Position numbers and translations under genes: made by a program | The notes under the pieces: model-generated | The model's input: the letters and a program-made list of their open reading frames with translations, nothing else | Databases searched by the model: none | What the model was told of the DNA's origin: nothing | Shown: piece by piece, positions 12,146 through 24,100 of the stretch | Layout of the letters: the number at the start of each line of letters is the position of its first letter | How positions within the stretch are numbered: the stretch's first letter is position 1 | NCBI GenBank assembly: GCA_016617855.1 | Contig: JAECUM010012908.1 | Span: 1 to 64,000 of the forward strand | Source of the DNA: Megalonaias nervosa | Lineage: Eukaryota; Mollusca; Bivalvia; Unionida; Unionidae | Reading direction: 5' to 3' | Length of the DNA stretch: 64,000 bases

Positions 12146-13079
12146 CTGAAGAGCATCCATGAAGATGTTGGTGCCAAAGCACTTAAAGGAATACCAGTAA
12201 AAGATTGATATAGTACTGGTATCCTGCTGAATTAACAAATTTATAATAGATATAAATATATGGGTAAAATAATTCTGTTTGCATTTTTTGGAGACTTTTG
12301 GATATTAAGTTGCTGAGTAAGACATAGACATAAATTTATTTACTTCAAAGGTTTTTTGCATTTATTGACAAAAGACAGGAGAAATGTGACAATAGTTATT
12401 TTTTAAACAAACACATTGTACATTTTGCAGTGTTCACTAGTCTATATATTTTGGGAAAGAGAAAGGGTTATGTTCATGTATATTCAGCCACAACTTTATA
12501 TTTTATAGTAATTGTAGATTTCTGTTTGTCACAGATGCTTTAATTGCTTCAAGAGTGTTTTTTATTTTGTTAGCTTTTTGGTCATACATTAAAATTTCTT
12601 TTTATTAAAAAACATAATTTTAACAGGTAGTGTTATATTATTTATGCCTTGCCCACTTGTCAAATTTGGAATATTTCCAGGAGTCTTCATCACAACTGTA
12701 CACAGTAAGACCAGCATTATTATTGCACTGTTATTGTACAAAACAATTTGGCTATTCCAAATAACCTTTCCACCATTTGTACAACTTTTGAAGATGGTGG
12801 AAGAAATACAAACTTACTTCTAGATGGCATTGCATTGAAATTTTCCAATTTTAAATCATACTCTTCATAAATTAACAAATAAAAATTACATGCATTAAGA
12901 AAATGTATATTTAGTCAAAAGAGTTAAATAAATAGTTTAAATACACTTCAGGAGACTAATGTTCAAGGTAGATTTACATGGTTCTGTATGCCTTCCTTTA
13001 CAAAACTCACTCTTCTGTCAGCGAAAAACAAAACTTGCCAGCATTGCACATGGCAAAGCTAACTCACTTTGGTTTTTGT
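12145..13079. other. Intergenic DNA, no gene seen
   Basis: AT-rich, no open frame of interest, no recognised repeat. Confidence 0.6.
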
Positions 13080-13575
13080 TACTTAGTACCACTGACTAGT
13101 AGCCCATACAGTTAGAATTTTACCTAGTACCGCTACTAGTAGCCCATACAGTTAGAATTTTACTTAGTACCGCTACTAGTAGCCCAAACAGTTGGATTGT
13201 TACTTAGTACCACTGACTAGTAGCACATAGTTTTATTGTTACTTAGTACCACTCACTAGTAGCCCATACAGTTGGATTGTTACCTAGTACCACTCACTAG
13301 TAGTCCATACATTTGGACTGTAATTACCTAGTACCTCTCACTAGTAGCCCTTACAGTTGGACTGTTGATACCAAATACCATTCACATATAGTCCATACAG
13401 TTGGACTGTTGTTACCTAGTACCCACTCATTAGTAGCCCATACAGTTGGACTGTTGTTACATAGTACCACTCACTAGTAGCCCATACAGTTGGATTAATA
13501 CCTAGTACCACTCACTAGTAGTCCATACAGTTGGATTGTTACCTGGTACCACTAACCAGTAGCCAATGCTCTTGG
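13080..13575. repeat. Minisatellite of about 42-46 bp, roughly eleven copies
   Basis: Consensus words TACCTAGTACCACTCACTAG and TAGCCCATACAGTTGGA. Each unit contains the small dyad ACTAGTA..TACTAGT. Intergenic. Confidence 0.9.
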
Positions 13576-13960
13576 ATTAGTTGAGCACTAAATGCTAGCC
13601 TGACTGAATGCAGTCTGGGTGTTGCTAGATGGCTAAAATTTCTCTAGTTTTTCCCTTGTTATTTTTCTCACCATATCCAAATATTCAGATAAGTGACATT
13701 AAATTTTAAGGAACCAACATATTCACTATAATTTATGTACTCAATCAGAAAGGAAACTGTATAATTCATTGAAGGAAACTGTATAATTCATGGAAGATAC
13801 TGAGAAAATTATTATAAAGTTCAATTATATAAACAAACCCAGTATTGTTTCAAACATTTATTTCAGCTTTAAAATTCAGAGAGAAAAAGACAGGTTCCAT
13901 ATCACAGCCTCTTTTACAGTCAGAAGAAATTTCAATATCCATTATATTATATATACACAC

Positions 13961-13964
<4 letters not shown>

Positions 13965-13995
<31 letters not shown>
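13965..13995. repeat. (TA)n microsatellite
   Basis: About 15 TA units. The Tyr-Ile run of the overlapping ORF is only this repeat. Confidence 0.95.
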
Positions 13996-13997
<2 letters not shown>

Positions 13998-14364
13998 TAA
14001 ATACATGACTCATAAAGGTACATATTTAAAATATATGTTTTATCTTAAAAGACAGTAATTCAGTATATTAAATGTAACATGATAAAGTATCTAATCTTCT
14101 GATACTGATGTTACATCTCATCAGCGGAGATAATGACAACATCAAAGTAAAAATGTCTTGGATGGAAATTATTTTTTTTACAACATTTTCATCATTATGT
14201 ATATTTACCACAAATTCAGCTTATGGGTCTAAAACTATTGTGCTATATTAGATTTACGTTAAATGAACCCAAATTTTCACTTAATAGTCCACTTGGTCAA
14301 ACATGGATAATTCTATCCAAAAGACAATATTAAGGTGTCCTTACAATGCCCTCCTTGGGGCAAA

Positions 14365-14581
14365 TACGATATCTACTCACTTATTAGTAAAGTCCAGCAT
14401 CAAACTGCACAGGCCTACATTTGATCTCACATAATGCACCAGTAGATACGTGTCTATGCAGTTTATTAGCAGTAAGCAATAGAACAAAAACAACATAGAC
14501 CCTGATCAGCATTGTGTGACAGCAGACCAGGGTTTATGTTGTCTACAGTTGGCCTTAACTTGCAAGCAATTATGTACGGTA
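14365..14581. mobile_element. Two-hairpin MITE, copy 5
   Basis: Degenerate ends (TACGATATCTACTCACTTAT, CAATTATGTACGGTA). The middle and second dyad (CATAGACCCTGATCAGC / GCAGACCAGGGTTTATG) are recognisable. It lies about 480 bp beyond the stop of the minus-strand gene. Confidence 0.7.
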
Positions 14582-14789
14582 TGTACCCCAAGAATGGCAT
14601 TTTGAGGACACTAAAATATTTTTGGCAGTACCAACAAATTCCATTTTTTATACTTATTCAAAACTGAGAAATGGAGACAAAAATTGAATATGCCAGTTTT
14701 TAAGTAGTGGTATATTCACTTCATTTGACCCTATTTTTCTCAGTATCAAGATTAATTTTTCAAGTATAATATCTTTCTATTTGATAGTG

Positions 14790-14795
14790 TTTATT
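14790..14795 (-). terminator. Candidate poly(A) signal for the CCDC180-like gene
   Basis: AATAAA on the minus strand about 265 nt beyond the stop codon. It is the first canonical hexamer I find downstream, but the motif is common by chance in DNA this AT-rich. Confidence 0.25.
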
Positions 14796-15059
14796 TAAAT
14801 CAACTTTGTGTTATACTCAACTACCAAAACCAGTCTGACTAAAGTTTTAAGAGATTGTGGAACTTCTACAAAACAAGGCCACCTATATGTTGTAAGCAAG
14901 GTAGGTGTGACCAATTTGAAAATTTGAATTTTATGTTTCATGTAGCATTCTTAATCAGTTTGCAAATTATTATAAAGAAATTCTCCTTATAGGATTCCTA
15001 GAAAATCATCCATTACATTATTCTATATACACAGCAGTAATATTGCAAAGTTTCTGATC

Positions 15060-15188
15060 TCAATATAAATCCTTAACCTTCTGGACAGAGGTGTTCCAAC
15101 TATCTAGCCATCGTTGTTCAGCCACCAGAAGATGCTGCTTTTCTTCTTCTATCTTCTGTAATGTCGCCTCAAATTGTTTCTTGTAGTC
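15060..15188 (-). CDS. CCDC180: CCDC180-like gene, terminal coding exon
   Basis: Seen: acceptor ACTTTCAG, 42 codons and TGA at 15060-15062. Residues DYKKQFEATLQKIEEEKQHL, then a helix with Trp residues (AEQRWLDSWNTSVQ) and the end VKDLY. A short terminal coiled coil is likely. The preceding 5.7 kb intron contains the solo LTR, the decayed plus-strand transposon-like gene and, 50 bp from the acceptor, the 25 bp minisatellite. Confidence 0.86.
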   Translation of the reverse strand, partial: DYKKQFEATLQKIEEEKQHLLVAEQRWLDSWNTSVQKVKDLY

Positions 15189-18100
15189 CTGAAAGTATTA
15201 GAATGTCAAGTTTGTCTTTAGTTAAGTGGTTAGTTACAAAGAACAGGGTAGTTGGTACAATAATGAACAGGGTAGTTGGTATGATAATTAACTGGGTAGT
15301 GGAATGATAATTAACTGGGTAGTTCGAATGATATTGAACTGGGTAGTTGGTACAATAATTAACTGGGTGGTTGTTATGATAATTAACTGGGTAGTTGGAA
15401 TCATAATTAACTGGGTAGTTGGTACAATAATCAACTGGGTAGTTGGTATAACTAACTGGGTAGTTGGTATAATAATTACCTGGGTAGTTGGTACAATAAT
15501 TAACTGGGTAGTTGGTACAATAATTGGGTAGTTGGTATGATAATTAACTCGGTAGCTAGAATGGATAGTTGGTACAATAATAACTGGGTAGCTGGTAGGA
15601 TAATTAACTGGTAGTTAGAATGGGTAGTTGGTACAATAATTAACTGGGTAGTTGGAATGATAATTAACTGGGTAGTTGGTATGATAATGGACTTGGTAGT
15701 TTGTACAATAAATGGGTAGTTGGTATGAAAATTAACTTGGTAGTTGGAATGATAATTGGTCTACAGCCAAAATGCTTCCAAAATAAATGTAGTCAAACTT
15801 TACTAGTTCTGGGCCACTGAGAACAAAAGTGATGCTCAAAAATTGTTGATTGGCTCTAGTTTTAAAGATGTGATACATCAGTATATAATACCCTTGACTT
15901 GGGAATGGCAGAGAATAAGTGAGTTATAAAGGGAAGGGATCTCAATTTAAACTAGAAACGACTACAACACATCTTTAACTAGATCTATGAATAAATCTAT
16001 GACTGGGTTTGGGCAGTAGTTGCTTTTTATTCAAAACAATGAATGATGCAATCTGAAGCTGGTATTGTGTCATACATGATATGAATTGCATCAAGTTATT
16101 CCTAGAAGTCATGGATGATGCAATCATAACTTACATCACTGTGCTAAACAAATTGCCCTATATCAGCTATAAAAATCATACACTGTCATGCTCTCTTATT
16201 TGTCAGTGTTTGATTTTGCAAAGAAACACATTTCTGTTTAGCCAAAGTGAGCAGAGATGCCTCGTACTTGTGCAAACATGCAGATAACTTCTGCTATGTT
16301 TGTGGTGAACTTACTTTTGCATCACAAAAGCGCAGTATAACCACTACGGTTAAGAAAGCCTATCTCCTTTATTTTGGCTGCAAAATTGGAGATCAGGACA
16401 AGAGATGGGCCCCTCACATATGCTGCAACACTTGTGGAACAAATCTTCACCAGTGGTTGAACAGGAAATGGAAATCTATGCCTTTGCAGTGCCAATGATT
16501 TGGAGAGAGCCAACAGATCATATCAGCAATTGTTACTTCTACATGGTGTCAAAGAAGAAAAAACAGACTGTGCATTATCCAAACATTCCATCAGCTATAT
16601 GCCCAGTACCCCACGGAGAAGGACAGCCGGTTCCTGATGCACCAGAATCATTCACACTTGAGTCAGACGAGGCAGAGGAAGAGGATGAAACTTCCAGTCA
16701 TGAATCATCAATGTCACATGACCCATATTTTATCCAATCCTCCTCTGAACCACACCTCATAACACAAGGTGAACTGAATGACCTTGTCAGGGATTTGGAA
16801 CTATCCAAGAGTAAGACAGAGCTATTGGTCTCCAGACTACAGCAGTGGAATCTCCTGGCAGGTGATGTTAGGGTTTCCATGTTCCGTGACCGTCAAAAGG
16901 ATCTTGTCCCATTTTTCTTCATGGAAGGGGATCTTGCAGCCTGCAACATCAATGGTGTGATGGCAGCCCTCAACATCATTCATGATCAAGATGAGTGGAG
17001 ACTGTTAACTGATTCATCGAAGAAGAGTCTTAAATCCGTTTTGCTGCATAATGGCAATGTTTTGCCGTTGATTCCAGTTGGTCATGCAGTCAATATGAAG
17101 GAAACCTATGAAAGCATGAAACAATTTTTGAGGTGCATAAACTATGACAAACATCAGTAGCAGCTTTGTGGGGACCTCTTGATTGGTCTGCAGACTGGAT
17201 ACACAAAGTACTGCTGTTTTCTCTGCGAATGGGATAGATGTGCAAGAGATTCCTACTACATTAAAAGAGATTGGTCACTCCGACAGTCACTGGAGCCTGG
17301 GAGGAAAAGTGTTCAGCATCCACCACTTGTTGAATCAAACAAGATTCTGTTACAACCCTTGCACATCAAGCTGGGTCTGATGAAGAACTTTGTCAAGGCC
17401 ATGGACAAAACACAAGCAGCTTTCAAGTACCTCCGTGGAAAACTGGCAAGGTTAAGTGAAGCTAAGATAAAGGAAGGTGTCTTTGTTGGTCCTCAGATTC
17501 ATGAACTTCTTTGAGATGATACATCTGACAATGCACTACATGGCAAGGAAAAGACAGCATAGAAAGCCTTCCAGTTAGTGGCAACAAATTTTCTTGGAAA
17601 CAACAAGGCAGACAACTACAGGGAGTTGGTGGAAAACCTCCTCAAGGCATACAAAAGCCTTGTTTGCAGCATGTCACTAAAGATACATTTTTTGCACTCT
17701 TATCTATTTTTTTCCACTGAACTGCAGAGCAGTGAGCAACAAACATGGCAAGCAATTTCACCAGGACATTGCAACAATGGAGAAATGCTATCATGGCAAA
17801 TGGAGCCCATCAATGTTTGCAGGCTATTGCTGGACAGTGACAAGAGACGCTCCATTTAATGAATAAAAGAGACAAGCCAAGAAGTGCCAAGCAGACACTG
17901 AAAAAGGACTAAACTAGCCAAGAAGTACCAAGCAGACACTGAAAAAGGACTAAACTATGTATTTATATATACATAATATGTATTTATATATACATAATAG
18001 TATTTTGCCTTTTGTTTCATAATAAATTTTATTTATATAACCCTCTTGCTGTTTTTGAAGTGTTACATAAACAGGGCAGGTGAAATAACATCATGTGGAG

Positions 18101-21100
18101 CAACCATAAACACATGAAAAGACCCAGGTTTACAATTTATGATCAAAACTCTACTATCTACACAATATACAGAGACAATGTAAAAACTTAAATATCTTGG
18201 AAACAGTACTCAATCAGTTGTTTTAACTGTTATATATTTGAATTGAGCACATCAAAATCCATAATAAATAGCACACAACTTCTAATAACTGTAGACCAGT
18301 GTTTCACAATATACATGAACACCAGTATCATATCAATTTTTAAGCTTCATTATTTCATGAATCCTGTACAATTTGAAGTTCAATTCATAAATTACATATT
18401 CTTCAAAGTATTGTTCAAAAGACAAATTTTATTTATCAGGCAAATCAAAGGTTCTAAATGGTTCAATATCTCTTCACCTGAAGTAGAGTCAAACCTGAAC
18501 ATAGTGATCACCCTGAGGACTGGCCAAAACTGACCATTATAGACAGGTGGCTTCTATATGGAGTCATCTGAAGCAATCAGAAGATGAAAAATGTAAGGAA
18601 AGCAATGAAGAATGATGGGAAACTTAACTGTGATGGAGAAATTGATGCTTAGAAAGTAGTCCATATGTTTGTATTTCGTTTATTAATCAAGCAATATAAA
18701 ATGAAACCTGAACTCTCAACATTTAAGGCATAACATTTTTTTATAAATATATTTTGCTTTTTGGTGCTCTGACTACTGTCAAACAATATAAAAAATGTTT
18801 GTTTACAAAAGTATCAATTATGTGTATGCCAGTTAAATAACAAAATAGTATAATGAATAGAAAGTATAGCATGTAAATTTTCTTATTGATGCTATATATT
18901 AACGTATGGAAGCATTTTAACAAATAAATCAGTTTGCTTACTATAAAAGTCTCTTTCAGTATGCAACATTCCACTCCCGTTTATGTCCATGACAAAGTTG
19001 ATTAAAAAAAAAAATTTAAGGAATTAATAAAAACTATTACTTTTTTACCATTAGCATGAGTTTTAAACTCAGTCTTTTCAAAATCACTGAATAATATACC
19101 TTGCTCACTAAAAACTTTGCAAACTGAGAAAGAGACAGAGATGGGTAGGTAAGTCACTAGAGTCCACTCAACAGAACCAAGTGATGCAATTTTGTCACTT
19201 TTGTTCTTGTAACATAACAAGTGTTGGATTCATTCTAATACTTTTGCATAAAATCAATGAAATAGGGACTAAATCAGGTTCAGTTTATATCTAATGAGGA
19301 TGTAATCAATTTAATAAATGCCATGCAAACAGCATTAATATTGGGACTGATAATTAAATGTGTAACGGGGGGTTTAAAACAATAAAGCCTCCTTAATTGA
19401 TTCGGCGATCATTAACTAGGGAATGACCTCCCACGGTGTTATTGCCCAGTGTGGATGGATAGATGGAACGTTAACAGATAACTGAGCAAGGCTATTGAAA
19501 GAAATAAACAACTATGAGCCCCCTTTACCAATAAATAACAGAAATTTAATCAATTAATACATAACCAGAATTTCACTTTCAATCCAACAGATTTACTAAA
19601 ATTAATTTAATCAGTTAATACATAACCAAAATTCCACTTTCAATCCAACAGATTTACATTGATAGAATTTAGTCGCATTGTTCAATTTACATCATGTTAC
19701 GAGTGGTGAATTAGAGAGTACAATTCCACGCTTGACAGCATCACCTGGCATCTATCTCCTCTTGTCTTCTATTTCCACATCTAATGTGTAAGCTTTGGTC
19801 CCCTTTCTGACCCTGATTATTCCGATCTCTCTTAGATGCGGATTTCCCTCTGACTCATCGGGTTTTCCTTTTCTCGGAAGGGTATAAAACTGTTCCCTTA
19901 ATGCTGTTTCTTTCCACACAAACCGTGCGTCCTAGCACTATAGCCTGTCTTCCTTTTTAAGACAGCTATCTGGCCTCTCTACGAGGGAAAACACTATTCT
20001 CAAGTTTCCCAAGGAGTCGGACCGTTTGTCTTCTCACAAGGCAAAATCAGACTGAAGAAATTTGTCTAAAGTTGCTCCTATAAATTCTCAGTCTCTCAAA
20101 GTGTACGCCTAAATGTTTCTGACCAATCGGAAACAACTGTTCCTAAACCTTCCCCCAAAATAATCATGTCTTTCATCAGATTTTAACAGCCTAAAATATG
20201 CTGCAATTAGCTTTCCTTTGAAGATCAATTATTTGACATAAAGTCTCCTCCAACGGATATGGTCGGCAATTCTAATGTACTATCTGTCACTATATCATTA
20301 CGATGACTCGGTCAATTCCACTGAAGCTTAAACGTAGACTCTTTTATGTTTCAGAGATGAAATAAGAGAAATATCAGTGAACTTTCTCAAGACCTTTCCG
20401 GCTTGACTATGATAACTTCAATGCACAATTTATTCAACATTAAGTTTCAATAAGTCTTCAAAATTCGCTGCATTACAAAATGTATGCCTACAAATAACAG
20501 TGCATGATAACTTACCTTGTAATTTAAATTTTCTCTTCCAACATATGGGCTTCACTCCTCATTCTCGACAATTGTGAATTTTCTCTCGTCTTGCAAGAGT
20601 GATTTTTGCATGGTTAAAGACTGCACTCACCTATCATTTCACATGATGATGCACAGCTAACAAACAAACCTATGAAACATCAACCTTTTAGAACTTATTT
20701 GACCATTAGAAACAACAATACATGAGTCTGGAACCCATTATAGTGACCACTGACTGCAATGAGCAAGTGACCACTATATACATGTCATTTATATAGTAAA
20801 CTGCAATGGAAGCAAGAAACCGTTTTGAACAGGTGACCACTAAAACAGGTTTGACTATAAAAAAAAAAGCTGCTGTTGTTTGGCAGCCAAATGTCACATG
20901 GTAACAAAATCACATAAAATGTACACAGCTGCAAGAAAATGTACCTGATATGACTTGTCCCTGGCAGCTGTTGTAGCACTGTGACCTAAAGTTGTCTTGA
21001 AGGATGTAACTGAGGGTGTCAGCTGTACTTTGCTGGGAACAGGGCCTACCACTAATTCATTTGCTGGAATACCTGAATGTAACAAATAAATACCATATGT

Positions 21101-24100
21101 ATTTGTTTACAATTTGTTCCTAACTGCAAACTGCACAGACCCAGATCTGTCATCGCATAATGTTCCAGCAGATATATGTCAAATCTATTTTTTGGGAGTA
21201 ATCAGTAGAACAAACAACACAGACCCTGATCATCTGGTGCATTACGTGATGGCAGATCAGAGTCTAAGCTGGACTTATAAGGAAGTATGTATGGTAGTTG
21301 TACAAGTTGTCTGAACTGCAGCTTTGATATACGTTGACTCTTGTTTAAAAAATAACAAACTTAAACTTATTACATTATGTAAAATATTTGACCCAATCAC
21401 TTTAAAATGCAGAGTACAAAGATTGTGAAAACGGGGTTTCCATTCTTGAGTAGAAAGAAATTGCAACTGGAAGACACATCAATATGCAAAAAAATATCAA
21501 ATTTTATCTAACAATAGAAAAACTGTATGTAATATTTAATCAGAATCTTATGGTAATTTATGCTGACTACAAAAGCAAAAACATCGTCATGTGGACATTA
21601 CGTAGTTCTGATGTAGAAGGAGGTTTCTTTCTGGGTTAACTCAGATACTTCTCATTCTGTGACTAGCAATCTTTCTGCACTTACTCCTCTTGAGGTAAAA
21701 ATATTGCTTTTCATTGCAACTAGATCAGTTGGAAACACTTTTCAAATTTAACTGCTGATAAGAGTCAGGTCCTGTCTTGCCAATTTTCTAATACCGTATT
21801 TCATGTATTTTTTCGTACCTTTTAATTTTTCGTACACAATCCAGTTATCAAAATAATAATTATTTAAATGTATCATAATTTTTCGTACATATCACTTTTT
21901 ATTATTTGAAATATTCGGACATAAAATTTCCACTAAGAAGATTTACGTTTGCAAAAAAGATCGAAAATACCATATTCCCATTTTGCTTTTACAAAAATTA
22001 ATGATTAATTGTTGGTGAGAAAATATAATAATTGATGCATAAGCATGGGCGCCCGCAGCATAGATCAAGGGGGTCACGTGACCCCCCTGGAAATCATACT
22101 GCAATATATTCCGACAAGTTTAATCATGCAAGTGAAGCTGAAAATATGTCACAAGATTCTGTTCAAAACGCTTAGTAAATATTAGCTTTAGTTTCAGACT
22201 GCTTATTATACTACTCTCCCGGCCATGACTGACTGACCCCCCCCCCTTTTGCAAAAGATCCTACAGGCACCCATGTGCATAAACTCTTATTGTCATTACA
22301 ATATCTACTGGTGTTTATTAACAAATGAACAAAGGACTTCACAGACCATACCTTTAAATATTATCATTAATTAGTTCTCCTTATTAAGTCAGTCACTGTA
22401 ACAAAACACCACGTGCATTTTAAAATGAGTTCGGAAGCCCTTTGATGTTGTCTTATCCAACAAAAATTAACATCTCAGTACATGCTAAAGTGAAGACCAC
22501 AGACCATTGGTCAACTAGTCTTATTGTTTCATTAGTCATACAAACATAAAATATAAAAACCTTGTCATTTTCCATCGTAAATTTGAAAGTCACGGACTCC
22601 GTTAAATCGATTCGTATATATACATATACTATCTTCTAAGTGCTTGTTCTGTTTTGACTTGGATATAATTAACATTTTATTGCAAATCTATTCTATGATA
22701 TACCCCACTATTATCTTTATTGGCGAGTTCGAATAACAAGTAATGCATATGATCGCTTGTCCTTATAACATCTGCCATATGGACATGGGCTTCAATAGCA
22801 CATTGACAGACTTTCATTTCCTTAAAGCGAGCCTCATTTCCCTAATGGCAGCCTTGCTGATTTGACCTCTTCAGTCGATTCTTGCCCTCAATCTGGTTTC
22901 AACTGGAATAACCAAAGCGCTAAGCATGTTTAATTACCGTGTAAATAACACTGAATAGCCATGTGGTTGCTGTGACAATGTACATCGTATTTAAAACAAG
23001 AATGAACTGTTGATTTAGCGGTGTTTATTCCTAATGGAATATAGTAGGGTCATAATACATGAGGATGATCCCACTCGTCAGGTAACTGAAAACAGTCCTT
23101 TTTTCTCTTTGCAAAAGCTACAAATAAAAACTACACTGAATAAATACAGTCTTGTACACTGAAAAAATTTTGTTTGATTGATCTATCTGGTGCGCCTGCG
23201 CACACACATGCGTGCACACTCACGTGCATTAACTTAAACATTGATTTCAAGTTCTTTATTTTTTATTGCAATTTGATAATGAGATTATTGTTGCAGTAAA
23301 AATACAACCTGCACTTAATTTCTTGACGATGTGGGGTCGTATCGTTGTGTACAATTTACCAATAAATAATACCCATAACTTATACATGTTCAAACCATCT
23401 TGATCATTTTGCCAATATTACACAACATAACAGCTACATATGTTCTAAATGCAGACGAGCTTGCACACTGAGACATAATCCCCCCCCCTCTCGTTCACTA
23501 ATAACAACAATACTTTTGATTTATTGTAATTAGATTCTTGAATTGAGAGCAGAATGAGACAGAAAATATACGTTTACTTTGTACATTTATACCGTAAGGT
23601 TGTCAAGTAGCGTGTGTACCGTACAACTTGTTTTGGTACGATCCCTTTATTTTTCGTACACGGTCAGTACCACCAAATGATAATTATTTATTTTACATAT
23701 AATTTTTCGTACACTGAAATTAATAATTATTTTTTTGTGTATGAAAAATTACATAAAATATGGTACAGTCTTTTTCTTACAACCACAACATTTGAAGTGG
23801 TGGTTGACCTAAAAATGAAGGCATATAATCCATCACAGAAAAGATATTGTGACCTACTTTTCACGATGTCAAGACTCACCGGACCAAGTGCTTTGGCCAC
23901 GAGGAACAGCATCTTTATCCTCATCATCTTCCAAAGGTTCTCCAGCATTTTTACGCCGGATTAGTTGGCTGGTTGGATACTTTGTAGGCTCAACACCTGT
24001 CAATAAGAGAGAATATTGTAATGGTCATGGAACTGGACAACTCTGCTGGCAAAAATAAAGCTCTATATATTCAGTGCAATGCCTGCTTTGTCCAGTCAAC

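Noticed and set aside
15304..15531. Repetitive protein of INWVVGTI units
   Set aside because: Translation of the 25 bp minisatellite inside an intron.
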